Assembly: GCF_000518605.1 (NCBI RefSeq)
Contig: NZ_KI912459.1
Location: forward strand, 239,458 to 303,457
Length of the DNA stretch: 64,000 nucleotides
Direction: 5' to 3'
Source: Shewanella fidelis ATCC BAA-318
GTDB lineage: Bacteria > Pseudomonadota > Gammaproteobacteria > Enterobacterales > Shewanellaceae
Positions within the stretch are counted from its first letter, which is position 1. Every line of letters begins with the position of its first letter. A program made the position numbers and the translations under genes. Positions 59,760 through 64,000 of this stretch are shown here, one piece after another. The notes beneath the pieces were generated by a model. It was not told where the DNA came from. It saw only the letters and a program-made list of their open reading frames with translations, and made no database searches.

Positions 59760-61406
59760 TTATACCTTGGTTTTCACTAAGTAATGTTGCCCGGGCAAAA
59801 TCGATGCGGCAATGGCAGCGGTTTTACTTTCGAGCTTCACATTTTCAAAACCTAGCTCAATGAGTTTGTACCTGAGTGAAGCGCTTAATAGTTTTATTTT
59901 ATTGGTTGTCGCCGCATCATCTGAGCTAAAGCTAAGTGCGAGTGCTGGTTTTTGATTTGCTGTTTGCTGTATTTGCCCGTTAATGAGTAAAGCCGCTGCA
60001 GACAAATTGAATTTAAGTTGCAACTGCCACACACTGCTATTATCGCTGGCTTTGGTATCCTGTTTACTGATCTGCCCCTCAAGGTGTTCTTGATAGTGGT
60101 TAATCGAGTAGGGAATAACAAAATAGAAGTTAGTTGTTTGCTCAGAGAAATCAGACGCCTGTTGATATAGCGAAATGTTGCGCAAAATATCGGCAAAAGC
60201 ATCCACTTGTACCGCGGTTTGCAGCAGTTTCAGTAGCGGTTCGGGTAAAGCAAGTTTGTCTTGAAGTGCTGTAAGCTGTTTGCTTAACGCGGGCGAGATA
60301 TTAGCTTTATTATTTACTGCAATTAGCAACTGAGTGATAAGGCTGATTGTTGTGATATGGCTTTGGCTAGCAGTTTGTTGCCATTGAGAAGGAGCAAAAG
60401 CGAGCTTACCCATTTCAATCAGGGTTTGCTTGAGTTTTTGTGGCTGAGCAAGCTCAGTTATCGCATCGCTTCTAATTGATGGTAGCAACTTAGTTAATTC
60501 AGCGGCTAAGTCACTATGTGATGGCGTCGGGGCGCGACAAGTAACAGGCAGGCCGCCGGCTTTAATTAAAGCATTGTTGAGTGACTGATGAGTGATTGCT
60601 GGCGCCATAGTGCTGTTTGAGTCGCTATTGAGCACCTTTCTATTATTGCTTTGATTATTGCTATCAGTTTGAGTTGTTTGCTCAGGGGCAGAGTAAGCTG
60701 ATTGATGTGCAAGTGTTACTGCTGCTAGTTGTGAAAACAGGTTTTTATAGCTTGCAGCCATATTAAGTGAGCTGCTTGTGGGGATGGTTTCATCAGCGAC
60801 ATCACAAGCATCTTCAACTTGCGAATGCGACTCTTGGGTAAGTTGAACAGTTTGTTCAATCTCTATCTGACTAAGGGACAGCTGCAACTGGCCATCTTTT
60901 AATACAATCGCTGCTGTATAGCGTCCGTCAATAATCGTGCTGGGCAGTGAAATGCTTGAACCTGCATCAAAAGCCAGTATATTGTTTTTAACCCGCGCTT
61001 TTCCTAATGAGTAACCCTCTTTACGGGCGGCAAGTTGTTCAAGTCTTTTGATTTGATCTAGGCTTGAGCCCAGCATGTGTAACAGTGCCGTAGGTAAGGG
61101 GAGTTGATAGGTTTGCCCAAGTCCAATTAGGCTAGCTATTCTTGTTGCCGCTTGAGTTTGCACTATATTTAATATTAACCTTTGCGCACTTTGTAGTTGC
61201 TGCAGTGTGCTGAGAGGTAAACGATTAAGTAGGTACTGTTGCTGCGAGAAGCAGAGCTTTGCGCCTTGTTGGTTAACTTGCAACGACACAGGTAACAACA
61301 ATTGGCTGAATTTACCAGTAGTATCGGCTAGTTGTGAACTAGCAGAAGAAATAACTGTAGAAGTTTGAACATTTTGCATATTCAGCCCGTATTGAAAACG
61401 GCTCAT
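59760..61406 (-). CDS. FliK-like protein paired with FlhB-like protein (YlqG type)
   Basis: A 548-residue protein with no certain domain assignment. It is Gln/Ser/Leu/Ala rich with a low-complexity Asn/Ser stretch (about 245-265). The C-terminal 110 residues (WQLQLKFNLSAAALLINGQIQ, then LSASLRYKLIELGFENVKLES) look like the end of FliK-type domains, where a beta core is followed by LR...L...G. Pairing a FliK-like protein with an FlhB C-terminal homologue also occurs in Bacillus (YlqG-YlqH). It has its own sigma-28 promoter at 61605-61631. The start is uncertain; MQNVQTS, nine codons later, is an alternative. Confidence 0.65.
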   Translation of the reverse strand: MSRFQYGLNMQNVQTSTVISSASSQLADTTGKFSQLLLPVSLQVNQQGAKLCFSQQQYLLNRLPLSTLQQLQSAQRLILNIVQTQAATRIASLIGLGQTYQLPLPTALLHMLGSSLDQIKRLEQLAARKEGYSLGKARVKNNILAFDAGSSISLPSTIIDGRYTAAIVLKDGQLQLSLSQIEIEQTVQLTQESHSQVEDACDVADETIPTSSSLNMAASYKNLFSQLAAVTLAHQSAYSAPEQTTQTDSNNQSNNRKVLNSDSNSTMAPAITHQSLNNALIKAGGLPVTCRAPTPSHSDLAAELTKLLPSIRSDAITELAQPQKLKQTLIEMGKLAFAPSQWQQTASQSHITTISLITQLLIAVNNKANISPALSKQLTALQDKLALPEPLLKLLQTAVQVDAFADILRNISLYQQASDFSEQTTNFYFVIPYSINHYQEHLEGQISKQDTKASDNSSVWQLQLKFNLSAAALLINGQIQQTANQKPALALSFSSDDAATTNKIKLLSASLRYKLIELGFENVKLESKTAAIAASILPGQHYLVKTKV

Positions 61407-61822
61407 AAGTCATTGGTGAATAGTTAATCGGTTTTAGCAAACTTGGTTAGCGTGGCAAAAGATCAGACGAAAATTTAGATATGTTTGTTCACAAATTTCT
61501 ATTTGATCTTACTGAGTTACTCAGTATCCTTAGCCATCTTTACCGTAAATTCACAGACTTTAGCCTTTAAAGTGATGCAGTTTCATTGAATAACACTGTC
61601 GATTATATCGGCAGAGGCATGAAAGACTTTAGCGAAAGCTGTTTTTTGTCGGTAAAGTCTACGAGTCGTGATTGATATTGCGGCTTAAGTGTGAGCCTGA
61701 CAACAGGTTGCGATGGCGCACTTTGTTGGCAAAGCCTCAATTTGTATTTATAACAGTTTTATATCCCGTTCTGGTTCTACGTATAGATTTTGGGTAACCG
61801 GAAACATTTCAAAGAGACAATT
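61407..61822. other. Divergent gap, FliK-like gene / mlaA
   Basis: 416 bases without a gene. It contains the minus-strand sigma-28 site. Several copies of an AAAGTCT/AGACTTT word occur on both strands (61556-61660), perhaps remnants of related promoter-like sequence. The mlaA promoter was not identified. Confidence 0.5.
61605..61631 (-). promoter_or_regulatory. Sigma-28 promoter of FliK-like/FlhB-like pair
   Basis: The minus strand reads TAAA (61628-61631), 15 bases, GCCGATAT (61605-61612), 7 of 8 with the -10 consensus. The leader to the gene at 61406 would be about 190 bases. Confidence 0.75.
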
Positions 61823-62623
61823 ATGAAGTTTAAATGGATTGTGCTTTCTCTGGCTATTTATGGAATGCCCGCAGCGGCGGATACAGAGCAGAAGACCTCT
61901 TCTGATAGTACGACTTCTGCTGTAACCGAACAAAGTGAGCCACAGGTGACGGTGACCTACAACGACCCCCGAGATCCAATCGAGGGCTTTAACCGCACTA
62001 TGTGGGATTTCAATTACCTTTTTCTTGACCGTTATTTTTACCGTCCGGTAGCTCACGGCTATAACGATTATGTACCAAGTCCAGTTAAAACTGGGATAAA
62101 CAATTTTGTACTTAATTTAGAAGAGCCCTCTACACTGGTAAATAATACATTGCAGGGTAAATGGGGTTGGGCTGCAAACGCTGGTGGTCGCTTTACGGTT
62201 AATAGCACGTTAGGTTTGCTTGGCGTGATTGATGTGGCCGAAATGATGGGCATGAGCCGTAAACAAGATGCGTTTAATGAAGTATTAGGTTACTACGGTG
62301 TACCCAACGGTCCATACTTTATGGCGCCATTTATTGGACCCTATGTTACCCGAGAACTCGCAACAGATTGGGTTGATGATCTATACTTCCCTTTATCTGA
62401 GCTGACATTTTGGCAGACAGCATTAAAATGGGGTCTGAAAAACTTGCATAATAGGGCATCGGCAATTGATCAGGAGAGATTAGTTGATAATGCTTTAGAT
62501 CCATACACCTTTGTGAAAGACGCGTACTTTCAGCATATGGATTACAAGGTATATGATGGTGATATCCCACAGAGTGACGACGATGACGAATTACTCGATG
62601 AGTATATGCAGGAATTAGAATAG
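61823..62623 (+). CDS. mlaA: MlaA/VacJ-family phospholipid transport protein without lipobox
   Basis: A 266-residue MlaA-family protein: DPIEGFNRTMWDFNYLFLDRYFYRPVA is the family signature, with NFVLNLEEPSTLVNNTLQG and YGVPNGPYFMAPFIGP. MlaA removes mislocalised phospholipid from the outer leaflet and passes it to MlaC. Its N-terminal signal (MKFKWIVLSLAIYGMPAAAD) ends in a signal-peptidase-I site; there is no lipobox, and the whole protein contains no Cys. Usual MlaA is a lipoprotein. Ends in an acidic tail (DDDDELLDEYMQELE). ATG at 61823 follows AAAGAGACAATT. Not part of the flagellar system. Confidence 0.88.
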   Translation: MKFKWIVLSLAIYGMPAAADTEQKTSSDSTTSAVTEQSEPQVTVTYNDPRDPIEGFNRTMWDFNYLFLDRYFYRPVAHGYNDYVPSPVKTGINNFVLNLEEPSTLVNNTLQGKWGWAANAGGRFTVNSTLGLLGVIDVAEMMGMSRKQDAFNEVLGYYGVPNGPYFMAPFIGPYVTRELATDWVDDLYFPLSELTFWQTALKWGLKNLHNRASAIDQERLVDNALDPYTFVKDAYFQHMDYKVYDGDIPQSDDDDELLDEYMQELE

Positions 62624-62715
62624 CATTTATCCAGCGGCAAATAATAACAACTGCTCCGCTGCAGCGTTAACTAAACAAGGACGTGTGTTTTCGCTATTGT
62701 CATTAAAGGGCAATT

Positions 62716-63822
62716 ATGGCGCTAACCAACCTAACTGTATTGTTTGTGGAGGACGATCCTGTTTTCCGCAAACTTATCGCGTCCTATTTAGATAGTCGTG
62801 GAGCCAATGTTATTGAGGCTGACAACGGCGAGCTGGGACTGGAACTATTTCAAGAGCTTAATTTCGATATTGTCATTGCCGACCTGAGTATGCCCAAACT
62901 GGGCGGCTTAGATATGTTGAAGGCGATGAATAAATCAAAGCCTGATATCCCAGTGATTATTGTCTCAGGCAATCAAGCAATGACCAATGTTGTTGAAACG
63001 CTAAGGCATGGCGCCAGCGATTATCTTGTAAAGCCTATCAGTGATCTTTACCTCATTGAAAACGCGATACATGAGTGCCTAAATCACTCACTTGAAGACT
63101 CATTAAACATTGATGAACATGAGTCATTATCCTATCTAGAACTCAATGATAATCTGGCTCTGCTAGAGCAAAGTAGTGAAGCAGCAAAGAGTATCCAGCA
63201 ACAGCTGTTCCCGCCGAGTTGTATTGAATACCCGCAAGTGATGATTGACTATAGTCTGTTTAATTCAGATGAAGTGAGTGCCCACTTTATTGATACTGCG
63301 ATGTTAGATGAGCGACATGTGATGATGTACATGGCACATTTCTCACCGCATGATAACCGCGCCGCGTTCGCATCGGTTTTACTAAAGAGCTTTATTAACC
63401 ATAAATTGAAGTTGTACCGTAATGGCGTATCAACAGTAATTACCGAACCTTTTGAAATGCTGGTGTATTTAAATGACCGCATGGGTAACTCAGGCTTAGG
63501 CTTACATGTTGATTTAACTTATGTTGTGGTTGAGTTAGAGCATTATCAAGCAGCCATAGCGCAAGCAGGCAGTGAGTTTAGATGTTATTTAAAGAATGCT
63601 GAGGGGTTAGCGCCAATCGCACTGCAGGAAACCTTACAAATAGGTATGGCGCAATGGACTAGGCCGAGCGTACATTTTAGAACCTTAGTGTATGGCGATA
63701 AGTTGTGTATATCGACTCAGGTTAACGCTCACAAACAGCTGTTATTGGCTGACGAGTTCCATGGGCTTGTCTATCGACCAGAGATTAACCCCGGCGGGTT
63801 TATCCAACTGTCTTTGAAATAG
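62716..63822 (+). CDS. Response regulator with degenerate PP2C-like output (RssB-type)
   Basis: A 368-residue protein. Receiver 1-125: VEDDPVFRKL, phospho-Asp56 in IVIADLSMPKLGG and YLVKPI, all conserved. A helical linker follows (SSEAAKSIQQQLFPPS, typical before RsbU-like PP2C). The output domain (160-368) has the PP2C fold pattern, but the metal-binding Asp of the usual ADVSGHG is replaced (AHFSPHD at about 206), and GDxxD is absent. It is thus likely a signalling pseudo-phosphatase, as in Pseudomonas RssB, which controls RpoS. Its partner is not in the window. Confidence 0.75.
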   Translation: MALTNLTVLFVEDDPVFRKLIASYLDSRGANVIEADNGELGLELFQELNFDIVIADLSMPKLGGLDMLKAMNKSKPDIPVIIVSGNQAMTNVVETLRHGASDYLVKPISDLYLIENAIHECLNHSLEDSLNIDEHESLSYLELNDNLALLEQSSEAAKSIQQQLFPPSCIEYPQVMIDYSLFNSDEVSAHFIDTAMLDERHVMMYMAHFSPHDNRAAFASVLLKSFINHKLKLYRNGVSTVITEPFEMLVYLNDRMGNSGLGLHVDLTYVVVELEHYQAAIAQAGSEFRCYLKNAEGLAPIALQETLQIGMAQWTRPSVHFRTLVYGDKLCISTQVNAHKQLLLADEFHGLVYRPEINPGGFIQLSLK

Positions 63823-63865
63823 CACGGCTATTTCACCTGCTTTATAAACTCAAATACCCCACAAA

Positions 63866-63904
63866 CAAAAAATGCTTCGTATTTCTACGAAGCATTTTTA
63901 TTTT
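63866..63904. terminator. Bidirectional terminator after the response regulator
   Basis: Perfect 12-bp stem AAATGCTTCGTA/TACGAAGCATTT with loop TTTC, an A run before it and TTTTTATTTT after it. Confidence 0.9.
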
Positions 63905-63905
63905 A

Positions 63906-64000
63906 CTAGAACCTAGAACCTAGAACCTAGAACCTAGAACCTAGAACCTAGAACCTAGAACCTAGAACCTAGAACCTAGAACCTAGAACCTAGAACCTAG
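63906..64000. repeat. CTAG heptamer array 3 (CTAGAAC x13.6), runs off the window
   Basis: Thirteen perfect copies of CTAGAAC plus CTAG, with no variants. The array is cut by the window end, so its full size is unknown. Same family as arrays 1 and 2. Confidence 0.95.

Noticed and set aside
63906..64000. Telomere-like repeat or chromosome end
   Set aside because: The heptamer looks like eukaryotic telomere repeats when read as AACCTAG, but related degenerate copies occur inside the window next to ordinary genes, and the flanks are bacterial.

Overview
This window is the core polar-flagellum and chemotaxis region of a gammaproteobacterium. Shewanella is the most likely genus. The evidence is a Vibrio/Shewanella/Pseudomonas-type layout: flgOPT H-ring genes, flrA and flrBC regulators, flaG and fliD beside two tandem flagellins, flhF-flhG-fliA leading into cheYZA-cheB, and parC-parP-cheW. 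No motor stator genes (motAB/motXY) and no rpoN are present.

Layout. (1) 1-4576, minus strand: a four-gene operon plus the start of a fifth gene (NeuB-like synthase, acetolactate-synthase-like TPP enzyme, SDR, sugar-type C-methyltransferase). It probably makes a sugar for flagellin or surface glycans. (2) tRNA-Arg(CCT) at 4889-4964. (3) flgT (minus), flgOP (plus), a 0.5 kb block of direct repeats, then flgA-flgM-flgN (minus). (4) cheV, cheR, flgBCDE, a repeat-filled gap, flgFGHIJKL, two flagellins, flaG, fliD, a FliT-like gene and fliS. (5) flrA, flrBC, fliEFGHIJ, fliK-fliLMNOPQR-flhB, flhA-flhF-flhG-fliA. (6) cheY-cheZ-cheA, cheB, an uncharacterised membrane protein, parC, parP, cheW and a DUF2802 protein. 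(7) A convergent pair on the minus strand, a FliK-like protein and a stand-alone FlhB C-terminal-domain protein. (8) mlaA and a response regulator with a degenerate PP2C-like domain, ending in a perfect heptamer array that runs off the window.

Regulation can be read from the sequence. Sites with sigma-54 -24/-12 spacing precede flgT, flgA, flgB, flgF, flrB, fliE, fliK and flhA. Sites matching the sigma-28 pattern TAAA-N15-GCCGATAA precede flgOP, flgMN, the second flagellin and the FliK-like/FlhB-like pair. This fits the known FlrA to sigma-54/FlrC to FliA cascade, with FlgM restraining FliA until the hook is complete.

The main curiosities are the CTAG-rich heptamer repeats at three separate intergenic sites, the possible branched-sugar operon, the FliK-like/FlhB-like pair with its own sigma-28 promoter, the tripled acidic motif in CheA that resembles CheY-binding peptides of FliM and CheZ, and an MlaA homologue without any cysteine. 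No CRISPR array, insertion sequence, prophage or obviously new defence system was seen.
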